Shown here in pieces: positions 33,837 to 42,556 of a DNA stretch of 64,000 bases. Within the stretch, counting starts at the first letter, position 1. Each line of letters starts with the position of its first letter. The notes below the pieces were generated by a model. The model saw only the letters and a list, made by a program, of their open reading frames with translations. It ran no database searches and was not told the DNA's origin. This DNA comes from Lachnospiraceae bacterium (lineage in GTDB: Bacteria; Bacillota_A; Clostridia; Lachnospirales; Lachnospiraceae). Both the position numbers and the translations under genes were made by a program. The stretch covers positions 17,985-81,984 of the forward strand of contig JAGAIR010000005.1 in the NCBI GenBank assembly GCA_017626435.1, given 5' to 3'.

Positions 33837-33860
33837 AAATTGTTGTATATCCAACAATTT
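33837..33860. promoter_or_regulatory. MarR operator candidate
   Basis: Perfect 9-bp arms AAATTGTTG / CAACAATTT around a 6-bp TATATC centre, located just after the predicted transcription start of marR. Length and symmetry match known MarR-type operators. Confidence 0.7.
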
Positions 33861-33873
33861 CAGCGTGATTCCT

Positions 33874-33902
33874 ATTATCTTCTAAAAAAATTATAATGTC
33901 AA
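33874..33902 (-). promoter_or_regulatory. Promoter of the marR-ABC operon
   Basis: TTGACA, 17-bp spacer, GATAAT on the minus strand. Confidence 0.8.
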
Positions 33903-33942
33903 TAGACTTCATAGTTTTTTCATAATTGAATCAAAATCCAAC

Positions 33943-33984
33943 AAAAAAGAAACGGTCTGCCAGATAAATCTTTCTGGCAAACCG
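33943..33984 (-). terminator. Terminator of leuS
   Basis: A 12-bp stem with one mismatch (CGGTTTGCCAGA on the minus strand) is followed by a T-rich tract. Confidence 0.85.
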
Positions 33985-34048
33985 CCTCTGTTTGAAAAAA
34001 TAATGTCACTGTCTGTTAAAATAATCAATTCCGCTATCTGCTAACTTA

Positions 34049-36469
34049 TTACTTTGCTACAATGTTTACTATCCTGCCCGGTACGTAAATTTCCTTCACA
34101 ATGTTCTTACCTGCCAGTTTATCGCCCAGGGTTTCCTTCGCCTTGGCAAGAACCTCATCCTTTGGATCATCCTTGCCAATTCCCAAAGTTGCTCTTGTCT
34201 TTCCATTGACCTGAACAGCAATTTCTACGGTAGACTCCACTGTCTTCGCCTCATCATACTCCGGCCAGGTCGTCTGGTATACACGCCCTTCCATTCCAAT
34301 AATCTCCCACAACTCTTCCGTCACATGAGGAGCTACCGGATTTAGCAGGGTGATCAGTGTTTTATACTCGCCCTTTGTAATGGAATTTTTCTTGAAGAAA
34401 TCGTTGATCAGTGCCATCATTGCCGCAATTGCTGTATTGTACTTCAAATTTTCAAAATCATTGCTGACCTTTTTGATGGTCTGATGCATCTTCGTTTCCA
34501 TATCCTTAGAATAATCTTCTTCTTCTGTCATGATGGTCTGCAGCTTCCAGACTCTCTCCAGGAAACGGCGGCACCCCTTTACACCATCCTCAGACCAGGA
34601 GGCACTTAAATCAAAGGCACCGATAAACATTTCATAGGTACGGAGAGTATCTGCACCATATGCCTGTACAATATCATCCGGATTGACTACATTACCACGG
34701 GACTTACTCATCTTCTCGCCATTTTCACCAAGGATCATTCCATGAGAGGTACGCTTCTGATATGGCTCCTTAGTAGGTACTACGCCCTGGTCATACAGGA
34801 ATTTATGCCAGAAACGGGAATACAACAGATGAAGGGTTGTATGCTCCATACCACCATTATACCAGTCTACCGGCAGCCAGTATTTCAACGCTTCCTGACT
34901 TGCCAGTGCCTCCGTATTGGACGGGTCGGTGTATCTCAGGAAATACCAGGAAGAGCCTGCCCACTGAGGCATGGTATCTGTCTCTCTCTTTGCCGGGCCG
35001 CCACAGCAAGGACAGGTGGTATTTACCCAGTCTGTCATAGCTGCCAGTGGAGATTCTCCATTATCGGTCGGCATATAGCTCTCTACCTCCGGAAGTACCA
35101 ATGGCAGTTCACTCTCATCAATCGGTACATAACCACACTTTTCACAATGAACGATTGGAATCGGTTCCCCCCAATATCTCTGTCTGGAGAATACCCAGTC
35201 ACGAAGCTTATAGTTTACTTTACGGTTACCGATCTTCTTTTCCTCCAGAAAATCCTTCATCTTTTCTTTTGCCTGGGCAACCTCCAGACCATCGAGAAAC
35301 TCTGAGTTTACCATCTTTCCAGTTGCCACATCTGTAAATGCTGCCACATCAATATCTACAGGACCTTCCTTCCCCTCTACCACCTGAATCATTGGAAGGC
35401 CAAACTTCTTGGCAAACTCCCAGTCACGGTCATCATGAGCAGGTACCGCCATGATGGCACCAGTACCATAGGTCATAAGTACATAGTCAGAAATCCAGAT
35501 TGGAATCTCCTTCCCATTGACCGGATTAATCGCTGAAATTCCATCCAGTACAACACCAGTCTTGTCTTTGGCAAGCTCTGTACGCTCAAAATCAGATTTT
35601 CTTGCTGCCATCTCACGATATTCCACAATGGCATCCCAGTTTTTAATCTCAGACTGGTATTTATCAATCAGCGGATGTTCTGGAGAAACTACCATATAGG
35701 TTGCACCAAACAGGGTATCCGGTCTGGTAGTATAAACACGGAGCTTATCCTCCTTATCCTTCAGGCAGAAATCCACCTCAGCACCCTCAGAACGGCCAAT
35801 CCAGTTCTTCTGGGATACCTTTACCTTCTCAATATAATCCACCTCATCCAAATCTTTAATGAGCTTATCAGCATAATTGGTGATCTTTAACATCCATTCG
35901 CTCTTTACCTTACGGACAACCGGTGCACCACAACGCTCACAGACACCATTGACAACCTCTTCGTTGGCAAGACCTACCTTGCAGGAGGTACACCAGTTGA
36001 TCGGCATTTCCTTCTTATATGCCAGTCCGGCCTTGAATAATTTTAAGAAAATCCACTGTGTCCATTTATAGTAATCCGGATCTGTCGTATTAATTTCTCT
36101 ATCCCAGTCAAAAGAATAACCCAGAGAATGGAGCTGTTTTTTAAAACGTTCTACATTATTCTTGGTCACTACCTTTGGGTGAATCTGATTTTTGATCGCA
36201 TAGTTCTCTGTTGGAAGACCAAATGCATCCCAGCCCATTGGATATAGTACATTGTAACCCTGCATTCTTCTCTTACGTGCCACAATATCCAGCGCTGTGT
36301 AAGGTCTAGGATGACCTACATGAAGTCCCTGTCCGGATGGATACGGGAATTCAACCAATGCATAAAACTTTGGCTTGCTATAATCTGTAGAGGTGGCAAA
36401 CGCTTTCTCCTCATCCCAAATTTTCTGCCATTTTTTCTCCACCGTATGGTGATTGTACATCTCTGCCAT
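34049..36469 (-). CDS. leuS: Leucyl-tRNA synthetase
   Basis: Charges tRNA-Leu. The 806-residue class I synthetase begins [18 protein letters not shown]. It has the HIGH-type motif HVGHPRPYT, an editing (CP1) domain including [14 protein letters not shown] and [15 protein letters not shown], and [10 protein letters not shown] near residue 600. A Cys4 zinc motif is present ([21 protein letters not shown] shown in two parts: CTSC and CERC). I set the start at 36469, where GGAGG lies seven bases upstream; an in-frame ATG 28 codons earlier lies in the leader. The leader has a promoter and one hairpin but no T-box, which many Firmicute leuS genes have. Confidence 0.97.
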   Translation of the reverse strand: MAEMYNHHTVEKKWQKIWDEEKAFATSTDYSKPKFYALVEFPYPSGQGLHVGHPRPYTALDIVARKRRMQGYNVLYPMGWDAFGLPTENYAIKNQIHPKVVTKNNVERFKKQLHSLGYSFDWDREINTTDPDYYKWTQWIFLKLFKAGLAYKKEMPINWCTSCKVGLANEEVVNGVCERCGAPVVRKVKSEWMLKITNYADKLIKDLDEVDYIEKVKVSQKNWIGRSEGAEVDFCLKDKEDKLRVYTTRPDTLFGATYMVVSPEHPLIDKYQSEIKNWDAIVEYREMAARKSDFERTELAKDKTGVVLDGISAINPVNGKEIPIWISDYVLMTYGTGAIMAVPAHDDRDWEFAKKFGLPMIQVVEGKEGPVDIDVAAFTDVATGKMVNSEFLDGLEVAQAKEKMKDFLEEKKIGNRKVNYKLRDWVFSRQRYWGEPIPIVHCEKCGYVPIDESELPLVLPEVESYMPTDNGESPLAAMTDWVNTTCPCCGGPAKRETDTMPQWAGSSWYFLRYTDPSNTEALASQEALKYWLPVDWYNGGMEHTTLHLLYSRFWHKFLYDQGVVPTKEPYQKRTSHGMILGENGEKMSKSRGNVVNPDDIVQAYGADTLRTYEMFIGAFDLSASWSEDGVKGCRRFLERVWKLQTIMTEEEDYSKDMETKMHQTIKKVSNDFENLKYNTAIAAMMALINDFFKKNSITKGEYKTLITLLNPVAPHVTEELWEIIGMEGRVYQTTWPEYDEAKTVESTVEIAVQVNGKTRATLGIGKDDPKDEVLAKAKETLGDKLAGKNIVKEIYVPGRIVNIVAK

Positions 36470-36513
36470 TTCATTTCCTCCAATTCTATGAACTCTTCCC
36501 TTTTTATTGACAA

Positions 36514-36540
36514 ACTGCCAGAGTAAATTACCCTGACAGT
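36514..36540 (-). promoter_or_regulatory. Hairpin in the leuS leader
   Basis: 11 fully paired positions including wobbles (ACTGTCAGGGT with ACTCTGGCAGT on the minus strand), located between promoter and ribosome binding site, with no T run after it. Purpose unknown. Confidence 0.45.
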
Positions 36541-36565
36541 CTGTTATTTTCACACAAACAATTAA

Positions 36566-36593
36566 ATTTTACTATAATAAGCGGATTTGTCAA
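36566..36593 (-). promoter_or_regulatory. Promoter of leuS
   Basis: TTGACA, 16-bp spacer, TAAAAT on the minus strand. Confidence 0.6.
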
Positions 36594-36619
36594 CCTTTTC
36601 ACATTCTGAACTTGAACCA

Positions 36620-38599
36620 TCATTGTTTTTCCTGCTCTATTTTCTCCGTCTTGATAATGAACTTTACTTCTCCTCTCATATTTTTTCCGATACCGGAAAA
36701 GTTATCATACTCTTCCGACGCATCAGACAAGGCTGTCAGCCGCTCTTTCAAAGAACATACATCGTTCTGGTAAAAGTCATAAATCTTTTGGATCCCCTTT
36801 TTATCAAAGGTATCCATACCTGTATGAAGAGTATCGGCTCCCTCTCCCAGCTCACCAATTCCATCCGCCAGCAGACCGGTCGCCTTTGTCAGCTGGTTAC
36901 TGCCCTTTTTGAGGGAAGCAACTCCCTCCGTCAGATTTCCAGCCCCTTGAATTACCTGTTTTCCAGACTGGATCAGCTGATTGGCCCCGGATATGATTTT
37001 TTTATTATTTTTTGTCAGCTTGCCGGCACCCTGTTTCAAACTCCCCGCACTCTTTGCAAGTGTAGTGATGCCAGAGGATAACTGACTGTCTGCATCCCGC
37101 AGTGTCTGGGAACTGCCAGAAAGTGTTTTTGCCCCGGAAAGAATCTGGCTTACACCAGCCGCTACCTGTTGGGCTCCACTCTTTAGTTCACTGTCTTTCG
37201 CCGTTGCCGCTTCCAGTGCAGTGACACTGCTCTTCTGACTTTCTGCCAATGCCTGAAGCTGCCCGGCATACGCAAGCAGGGAGGCTTTCTGCGCCTCATC
37301 TTCTATCTGTTCCGCCTGTGTCTTCAATCCCTGGATAATGGTATCGTAACCAGCATAAGAACCTTTCAGCTCACCCAGGCCCGTATTTAATGCACTGATG
37401 CCACCGGAAACAGCAGCCGTCCCTGCCTTTAAAGCATTCGCCGTCTCCTGGTCAGCCAGCTGGTCTACTCCGTTGGTATATTGGGTCAGTCCTGCCGAAA
37501 AACTTTGGTAATCCGTCGGCAAATCCTTTACCCCGTCATACAACGCAACTGTTCCGTCTGCCAGCTGTTTTGCACCTTTGGCATATGCCTTCGTTCCCTT
37601 TGCCAGGGAAGTACTGCCCTTCGTGTATGCCTGAATTCCTTTTTCCAGTGTTCTGCTGCCGGAGGATAATTGATCAATCCCTTTCCCAATCTTCTTTTCC
37701 CCTGATGCATACTCATCAAATTGTTCATCCAGTTGATCCAATGCATCGGATAATGTCCCTGAGCCTTTTACCAGTTTCTCTGAGGAGTCAGCCAATTTTT
37801 CAACAGATTCCCCCAGTTCATCCCAATCTCCATCTTCCTTGGAAAACAGCTCCGAAAACACATTTGCACTGGCAAATGTTACCGTATTGCCCAGAGTAAA
37901 CTCTGTCACATCGGCAGTCATCTCAAAGCTTGTGGGAATCTCCAGATCCTTCGCATCTACATCCAGACTTTCCAACAGTCCTGGCATTCCATAACCCACA
38001 AGAATCTGCTGATTTCCCTCTTCCACAAGTTTACCATTGTCTACTTTAATGTTCGAAAAATGCTCCTGCGGCAATATCACACAGGTAACCATAACAAACG
38101 GCACAAAGAGTTCTTCTGTCTTTCCATTTATCTTTTTATGAATGGCAGAATGATTTTCATAGGTAACAGACATCGTCAGCTTCCCGCTCTTGCCTGCCAG
38201 TTTCTCAGGTGCGATCTCTTTGCCATTCAGCCGATAAGTAATACTGACGCTGACCGGAAGCTCCTGGTCTGAAGTTCCCTGATAATGGATATCTTCCTGC
38301 TGTGTCTGCCATATCACCTTCTTTCCATTCTGTTGAAATGTTTCTTCTCCCTTGACATTTTCAATCTCACTCAGATTAGAAATATCCGGTAACACATCAC
38401 CAGAGCCTGCATTTTTTAACACATCTGATACCGTCACCTCTGTAACGTCACCAGTGGCAGAGGTAGTAACATAAACGGATTCCTCCTTCTTCACCTTTTC
38501 CGCCATAGTAAATGACGGACTGCAAAGTGTCACACTTACCGCCAGCACACCTGCTGCTGCCATCCTTCCTACTCGTATCCATTGATGATTTCGATTCAT
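36620..38599 (-). CDS. YhgE-like secreted heptad-repeat protein of an ABC system
   Basis: A 659-residue exported protein. After a signal or anchor segment (MAAAGVLAVSVTLCSPSFTMA) comes a beta-rich domain to about residue 270. The long repeat region after it has units such as GSRTLEKGIQAYTKGSTSLA and AKQLADGTVALYDGVKDL, with Gly/Ser-Leu-Gly spacing of 7 or 11 residues. This resembles the X-repeat region of YhgE/Pip proteins. Unlike YhgE, no C-terminal membrane domain follows; it ends in a short charged tail. It is last in an operon after an ABC ATPase and an FtsX-type permease, so it probably acts outside the cell with that transporter. The start at 38599 has GAGGA upstream. Confidence 0.75.
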   Translation of the reverse strand: MNRNHQWIRVGRMAAAGVLAVSVTLCSPSFTMAEKVKKEESVYVTTSATGDVTEVTVSDVLKNAGSGDVLPDISNLSEIENVKGEETFQQNGKKVIWQTQQEDIHYQGTSDQELPVSVSITYRLNGKEIAPEKLAGKSGKLTMSVTYENHSAIHKKINGKTEELFVPFVMVTCVILPQEHFSNIKVDNGKLVEEGNQQILVGYGMPGLLESLDVDAKDLEIPTSFEMTADVTEFTLGNTVTFASANVFSELFSKEDGDWDELGESVEKLADSSEKLVKGSGTLSDALDQLDEQFDEYASGEKKIGKGIDQLSSGSRTLEKGIQAYTKGSTSLAKGTKAYAKGAKQLADGTVALYDGVKDLPTDYQSFSAGLTQYTNGVDQLADQETANALKAGTAAVSGGISALNTGLGELKGSYAGYDTIIQGLKTQAEQIEDEAQKASLLAYAGQLQALAESQKSSVTALEAATAKDSELKSGAQQVAAGVSQILSGAKTLSGSSQTLRDADSQLSSGITTLAKSAGSLKQGAGKLTKNNKKIISGANQLIQSGKQVIQGAGNLTEGVASLKKGSNQLTKATGLLADGIGELGEGADTLHTGMDTFDKKGIQKIYDFYQNDVCSLKERLTALSDASEEYDNFSGIGKNMRGEVKFIIKTEKIEQEKQ

Positions 38600-38613
38600 A
38601 GTTTTCCTCATTT

Positions 38614-38659
38614 CTGCGCTGCTTGTTGCGCCTAATACAATGTTTGTGCCGCAGCGCAG
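38614..38659 (-). promoter_or_regulatory. GC-rich inverted repeats upstream of the YhgE-like gene
   Basis: CTGCGCTGC (38614-38622) pairs perfectly with GCAGCGCAG (38651-38659). Nested at one side is GCGC, 8-nt loop, GCGC (38616-38631), placed directly before the ribosome binding site. The same stem-loop-8 layout precedes aspS. Confidence 0.5.
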
Positions 38660-38711
38660 ACACAAACCTGCTGAGTGAAAGAATTTATTGTTCACTCTTA
38701 CTTCTCCTTCT

Positions 38712-41057
38712 CTATTCTACTGTTTTTAATGCCTCATCCATCGGAATCTTCTGTATTTTTCTAAACTGGGTCAACAGAACCACACCATAGGCAAACAGTA
38801 CCATAGCAAACATTTTCGGGTAAATATCCGGTGCAAAATAACAGGTAAGCCACCCATTGTAATTCATCATAAAAATCCGGTAAATTCCTACTATGACCCC
38901 GGTAGAAATTCCCAGTCCCACTACCAGTCCCAGAACCACAACCCAGCTGGTAGAGAGAAGATACAGTCTTGCGATCTCTTTATTTTCATATCCAAGGATC
39001 TTAACCATGGAAATGGAAGTCACATTACGCTCCAAAATCAATTTAGTCAGCAGATAAATCAAGATTGCCGCCAAAACCACAGCAAAGACATTGATCATTT
39101 CAAACATACTCCCCATAGAATGGCTCAGCTGTCTGGATATCTTAGTCATATCGTCAATGGTAATACAGGCTTCTATATAATCCTCCTTGATATCTGTCAA
39201 TTTCTCATCGGAAAAGTAACCGGTGAAATACTCCTGCTCCACCGGTGAAGCTATCTGTTGCAGCACCAGTTCCGGATAGCTCACCGCTGTGCCAAGCAGA
39301 TCATTCTCCAGCTCAAAGGTATCACGAAACATCTTATCATTCATAAAAACAGTTAATCCACCGGGATAGTCTGTAACCTTACTGACTGTAAAGGTATATT
39401 CCCTGGTGCCATAGGTTTCCCGCAGCGTCAGCTGTTCTCCTAAAGAAACTTTATATTTTTCCTGAAATCCATCTGATATACAGATGCCATCTTCCGGCAA
39501 TTCCTCCTGAAAATACCTGCTCCCCTTCTGGATTCCATAAACACTGATATCCTCTTGCCTGGAACTGCCTTCATAGGTCAACCCCGTCATACAGTATTTT
39601 TCTGCTGTTTTGTTTTCCGTTTCTGCCGGCACCTTCAACACATATTGGTAATCTGCCAACATATTCTGTACAACGGATATCTGATAATGGTCAAGAAGCG
39701 GTTTCATCATCATGCCGAAAAGCAACAAGATACAGGAAAACAAAATCCCTACCGTCAACGTCAGATAGCTGGACATATTCTGCAAAAGCACCCGGATGCG
39801 AAAACGTGTGAAAAACCGGAAATTGGGCAGCCGCAGTGCCTTTCTTTTCTTTTTTTTCTCCAAATCCCTGCGCAGGAACCGCAGCGGAGAAAGCTGCAGT
39901 TTTTGCAGTAACGCAACCGCATTGGTAACAAGCATAATCACCATAGGAACAACCGTTGTCAGCACAAAAGCCTCTGAACTCCAGATTGTCTGATACGTCG
40001 GAAGGCTATAACTGCTATAATACAAACCGGCAACCATATCTTTAAAAATGGTATAACCCAATATATTTCCCACAACCGCCGCCAGCAGTGTAACAATCAT
40101 CGGCGGTGTCAGATAATGCCAGAAAAGCTCTGCTTTCGTATACCCTGATGCCCGCAATGTTCCGATTACCGCAGCTTCCTTCACCACGGTATGACGGATA
40201 GTAACTGAGAATACAAATGCCATGATCACAATGATAATGTACAACAGTACGATCATCATGCTTCTGTCACCACCCATATCATCACCAGTAAACTGGATTG
40301 CCTGATTCGCATACCTCGGAATCACATCCTCAATCTCCACCTCAGAACGGCTCGTTTCCTCCGCCAAAGTCTCTATAAATTTCTCCGACCATTCCTTTTC
40401 TTCAACGGTATCCTTTGGAATGGAACCGTATTTCCATTCATAGCTGTAACAGAGACTGAAATCAGAAAACAGATCAAAACCCTTTTTAGACATAATGGCT
40501 ACACCAAATTTTATGGAATCAAACATCAGGTCATTATTATCCGAAAACAATGCACTGTAATCGGAAAGCGCCACCAGTCCAACCACCTTCAATGTCTCTC
40601 CTGCCACAGTAATGTTATCTCCTACACTAAGTGAGTTATTGTCGGCATACATCCGGTCGATGGCAATTTCATTCTCCCGAACTGGAAATTCTCCCTTCAT
40701 CAGACACTCCCTGTTCACTTCCGTTCTCTGGACAAAAAGCCGCAGAGTATTGTCCATTTCCCCATCACCATCCGTATCCGTTTCTTCTTCCTTATAAAAA
40801 TCTTTGTATATCTTGACATCATCCTTCTCCAGCCGTCTCAGCAGGGAAGAGGCTGCTTCCGTCTTCAATACAAAATGACCATCTTCTATGTTATATTTCT
40901 GAAAGCTTTCATCATAAGCCTGAATCATACTGCTGCCTGCCACTAAAAAACCGGAAATGAAACCAATGGTCAATGCCATAAACAAAAATATCACCAGATA
41001 TTTTCCAAACTCATGTTTTAATTCCCTTGGCAGTCTTCTATGTAATGGATTTCTCAT
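38712..41057 (-). CDS. FtsX-type ABC transporter permease
   Basis: A 781-residue membrane protein. One N-terminal helix (YLVIFLFMALTIGFISGFLV) is followed by a large extracytoplasmic domain. Two FtsX-type membrane modules follow, centred near residues 270-370 and 660-770, each with the cytoplasmic coupling motif GTLRASGYTKAEL or VKILGYENKEIARLY. Such permeases, with a small ATPase, usually drive mechanical work on envelope proteins, lipids or peptides rather than classic import. It lies between the ATPase gene (36 bp upstream) and the YhgE-like gene (about 110 bp downstream). Confidence 0.88.
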   Translation of the reverse strand: MRNPLHRRLPRELKHEFGKYLVIFLFMALTIGFISGFLVAGSSMIQAYDESFQKYNIEDGHFVLKTEAASSLLRRLEKDDVKIYKDFYKEEETDTDGDGEMDNTLRLFVQRTEVNRECLMKGEFPVRENEIAIDRMYADNNSLSVGDNITVAGETLKVVGLVALSDYSALFSDNNDLMFDSIKFGVAIMSKKGFDLFSDFSLCYSYEWKYGSIPKDTVEEKEWSEKFIETLAEETSRSEVEIEDVIPRYANQAIQFTGDDMGGDRSMMIVLLYIIIVIMAFVFSVTIRHTVVKEAAVIGTLRASGYTKAELFWHYLTPPMIVTLLAAVVGNILGYTIFKDMVAGLYYSSYSLPTYQTIWSSEAFVLTTVVPMVIMLVTNAVALLQKLQLSPLRFLRRDLEKKKKRKALRLPNFRFFTRFRIRVLLQNMSSYLTLTVGILFSCILLLFGMMMKPLLDHYQISVVQNMLADYQYVLKVPAETENKTAEKYCMTGLTYEGSSRQEDISVYGIQKGSRYFQEELPEDGICISDGFQEKYKVSLGEQLTLRETYGTREYTFTVSKVTDYPGGLTVFMNDKMFRDTFELENDLLGTAVSYPELVLQQIASPVEQEYFTGYFSDEKLTDIKEDYIEACITIDDMTKISRQLSHSMGSMFEMINVFAVVLAAILIYLLTKLILERNVTSISMVKILGYENKEIARLYLLSTSWVVVLGLVVGLGISTGVIVGIYRIFMMNYNGWLTCYFAPDIYPKMFAMVLFAYGVVLLTQFRKIQKIPMDEALKTVE

Positions 41058-41093
41058 TTCAACCTTCTTTCCTTTATATGCCGGTTTGTTTTC

Positions 41094-41792
41094 CTACCAA
41101 TCCAGCTCCATCGCCGGAATTTTTTTCTCATTATAGTAATCCTTCCGGATCTGCCCATCCTTCAGACGGATTACCCGGTCTGCCATCAGCTTAACAGCGT
41201 CATTATGCGTTACCATAATAACAGTATTTCCATATTTTTTATTCACATCTTCAATCAGCTTTAGAATTTCCTTGGATGTTTTGTAATCCAGAGCACCCGT
41301 CGGCTCATCACATAAAAGGATATCCGGATTCTTCACTATCGCACGTCCAATGGCAGTTCTCTGCTGCTGACCGCCTGAAAGCTGATTTGGCAGCTTGTGA
41401 CGATGCTCATACAGTCCCAAAGTGTGTAGCAGCTCATCAATTTCCAATGGATTGTCACTGAGATATGCACCCACCTCTATATTTTCTTTCACATTCAGAT
41501 TCGGAATCAGATTATACATCTGAAATACATAACCCAAATGCTTACGGCGGTAAGCTGTCAATTCCTTCTCTTTCATATTTGCCGTCCTCTCACCATCAAT
41601 GGCCACATATCCAGCATCCGAAAAATCAATGCCTCCGATAATATTTAACAGCGTAGACTTACCAGATCCGGAAGGACCCAGCAAGACACAAATCTCCCCC
41701 CGCTCTACGGTAAATGAAATTCCCTTTAGTACTTCCGTCCGATTGGAATCCGTACCAAAGCTCTTTTTTAAATCATGTATTTCTAAAAACAT
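41094..41792 (-). CDS. ABC transporter ATP-binding protein (MacB/LolD-like)
   Basis: A 232-residue ATPase with Walker A LGPSGSGKSTLLN, Q-loop region VFQMYNLIPNL, signature LSGGQQQRTAIGRA and Walker B DILLCDEPTGALD. A switch histidine lies in VTHND. It belongs to the LolD/MacB/FtsE class that pairs with FtsX-type permeases, here the gene 36 bp downstream. It is first in a three-gene operon. AGAGGGG lies just before the ATG, and an 18-bp palindrome (41845-41862) lies near its likely promoter. Confidence 0.93.
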   Translation of the reverse strand: MFLEIHDLKKSFGTDSNRTEVLKGISFTVERGEICVLLGPSGSGKSTLLNIIGGIDFSDAGYVAIDGERTANMKEKELTAYRRKHLGYVFQMYNLIPNLNVKENIEVGAYLSDNPLEIDELLHTLGLYEHRHKLPNQLSGGQQQRTAIGRAIVKNPDILLCDEPTGALDYKTSKEILKLIEDVNKKYGNTVIMVTHNDAVKLMADRVIRLKDGQIRKDYYNEKKIPAMELDW

Positions 41793-41844
41793 AGTCCCCT
41801 CTTTTCTGCACCTTTTTCACTTCAACGGTCCGTACTGTTATAAT

Positions 41845-41862
41845 AGTTAGTTTTAGCTAACT
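41845..41862. promoter_or_regulatory. Operator-like palindrome upstream of the ABC-FtsX operon
   Basis: AGTTAGTTTTAGCTAACT has perfect 6-bp arms. It lies about 55-70 bp upstream of the ATPase start, overlapping an AT-rich promoter region with TATTAT/TATAAC next to it. It resembles operators of TetR, MarR or DtxR type; no regulator gene is adjacent. Confidence 0.55.
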
Positions 41863-41881
41863 CATAATACACCTTTTTGAG

Positions 41882-41936
41882 AAAAAAAAACAGACAGCTT
41901 ATTGATTTCTTTTCTCATTAAGCTGTCTGTTTTTCT
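41882..41936 (-). terminator. Terminator of the PAP2 gene
   Basis: An 11-bp perfect stem CAGACAGCTTA / TAAGCTGTCTG, extended by A/T pairs on both sides, with a T run on the minus strand. It could act in both directions. Confidence 0.85.
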
Positions 41937-41978
41937 ATCAATCATTTTACACAACGAAAACAACGAAGTTTAAGTTTT

Positions 41979-42473
41979 TTAGTTAAAAAGAAAAAATCCC
42001 ACCACTCCCAGCACTGCTGCAAGCACTGCTCCTGCAATCACATCCTTTGGAAAATGTACACCGGTTATCACCCGCAAAATGGCAAGCAGTATTCCACAGA
42101 TAATCAGAAAAAAACCTGCAGGTGTCCATACTGACAAAACAGCCATTGCAATAATCATATTAGAGAACACATGCCGGCTCGGAAAAGAATTTCCCTTTGT
42201 ATCCTTTTCCAACAACGGAGTAAACGCGTATACTTCATATGGTCTGCTGGCAGAGAGCCATTTTCTGAAGAACGATACTGTGATAAAGCCCACTGCCGGA
42301 ATCACTAAAATCCGGAGGACCCAGATATCCCGCTGGATAATGAGCCATAACACAGTCAGACCATAACAGATTGCCGTTATCGCAGTCAACAGCTTCACAA
42401 GAATACGCACAAACGGTATCCCAATGTACTTTTCAGTCCAATCCATGCACTTCTGATATCCTTCTCCTGTCAT
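41979..42473 (-). CDS. PAP2-family membrane phosphatase
   Basis: A 164-residue integral membrane phosphatase with the three-part acid phosphatase signature: KWLSASRPYE (KxxxxxxRP), SFPSRH, and RVITGVHFPKDV (RxxxxxHxxxD). Five or so hydrophobic segments. Likely substrates are undecaprenyl pyrophosphate or phosphatidic acid or phosphatidylglycerophosphate lipids. The start at 42473 has GGAGG six bases upstream; upstream codons are in frame but lack a site. It lies 83 bp after aspS and has its own terminator. Confidence 0.88.
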   Translation of the reverse strand: MTGEGYQKCMDWTEKYIGIPFVRILVKLLTAITAICYGLTVLWLIIQRDIWVLRILVIPAVGFITVSFFRKWLSASRPYEVYAFTPLLEKDTKGNSFPSRHVFSNMIIAMAVLSVWTPAGFFLIICGILLAILRVITGVHFPKDVIAGAVLAAVLGVVGFFLFN

Positions 42474-42556
42474 ATACAGCCTCCATGCAGAAACTGGGAC
42501 AACCACATTTATGACCGTCCCAGTTTTTCTCTATACCACGATATTTTTACTAACAG

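Noticed and set aside
36470..36600. T-box riboswitch before leuS (and before aspS)
   Set aside because: The leaders are too short and lack the T-box consensus and antiterminator; only a simple hairpin is present.
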